Source: JBJEQG01 sp051881635
Lineage (GTDB): Bacteria; Bacillota; Clostridia; Oscillospirales; Acutalibacteraceae
DNA: 5,989 nucleotides
Direction: 5' to 3'
Assembly (NCBI GenBank): GCA_051881635.1
Contig: JBJEQG010000020.1
Location: forward strand, 1 to 5,989
How positions within the stretch are numbered: the stretch's first letter is position 1; each line of letters starts with the position of its first letter. Positions 5,805-5,989 of the stretch are shown here, in pieces. Below the pieces are notes generated by a model. That model saw only the letters and a program-made list of their open reading frames with translations. It made no database searches and had not been told where the DNA came from. The translations under genes were made by a program, and so were the position numbers.

Positions 5805-5989
5805 TTACAGAACTTCCACACGCTTTTTGAGTGCCTCGATTTCCCTTTGCTGTTTAAATACAATATCTTGAAGTCTGAATACTTTCATCAGGTTATCATG
5901 CACTTTTTTGTCCATGATATTAAAGCTGTTGGTCGACTTTTTCGGCGGATTGAAGATTGCATTATACAGCCATGCATAAGAGAAAGACT
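5805..5989 (-). CDS. Unidentified protein, C-terminal part (5' end beyond the window)
   Basis: On the minus strand an open frame enters from the window edge at 5989 and stops at TAA (5807-5805), giving the last 60 residues. It reads SFSYAWLYNAIFNPPKKSTN at the start and ends with a charged, heptad-like helix (FKQQREIEALKKRVEVL) that could form a short coiled coil. I do not recognise the family. Support comes from the open frame reaching the edge, a composition like a real protein (balanced charged and hydrophobic residues, few rare residues) and a strong terminator correctly placed 26 bases after the stop. It is convergent with tadA. It is too short a fragment to infer a function. Confidence 0.65.
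   Translation of the reverse strand, partial: SFSYAWLYNAIFNPPKKSTNSFNIMDKKVHDNLMKVFRLQDIVFKQQREIEALKKRVEVL

Overview
The window reads as a compact chromosomal segment from an anaerobic low-to-mid GC Firmicute, most likely a gut-type Clostridia (Oscillospiraceae/Ruminococcaceae-like). This rests on the gene content (tandem M42 aminopeptidases, a YnbB-type methionine gamma-lyase family enzyme, a CPBP protease), strong AGGAGG/GGGAGGT ribosome-binding sites, tight gene overlaps and standard stop codons. The taxonomic placement is inference. I see no mobile element, CRISPR array, tRNA or rRNA.

Layout. Positions 21-4150 carry a tightly packed plus-strand cluster: two M42 metallo-aminopeptidase paralogues, a GNAT-like acetyltransferase and a PLP-dependent methionine gamma-lyase/'aluminium resistance' family enzyme. 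Genes 1/2 and 2/3 overlap by 8 and 17 bases, and gene 4 starts 9 bases after gene 3. Positions 4151-4265 form a 115-base spacer rich in short inverted repeats that can pair in competing ways, ending in a possible nine-codon leader ORF. Positions 4266-5252 encode a multi-pass CPBP (CAAX/Abi-type) membrane protease. Its stop codon overlaps the ribosome-binding site of tadA (5264-5710), the tRNA-adenosine deaminase. A strong hairpin terminator at 5743-5778 closes the plus-strand run and, by its symmetry, also serves a convergent minus-strand gene. Only the C-terminal 60 residues of that gene (5805-5989) are in the window.

How the genes fit together. The first four genes look like one transcription unit for peptide and amino-acid breakdown: the M42 enzymes trim peptides to amino acids, and the PLP enzyme probably acts on a sulfur amino acid or a related substrate. 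The GNAT protein's role is unknown. The CPBP-tadA pair is joined by translation spacing rather than by an evident shared function. Most of the window is ordinary housekeeping/metabolic DNA. The least explained parts are the structured 4151-4265 spacer, the divergent motifs of the first M42 protein, and the unidentified minus-strand C-terminus.
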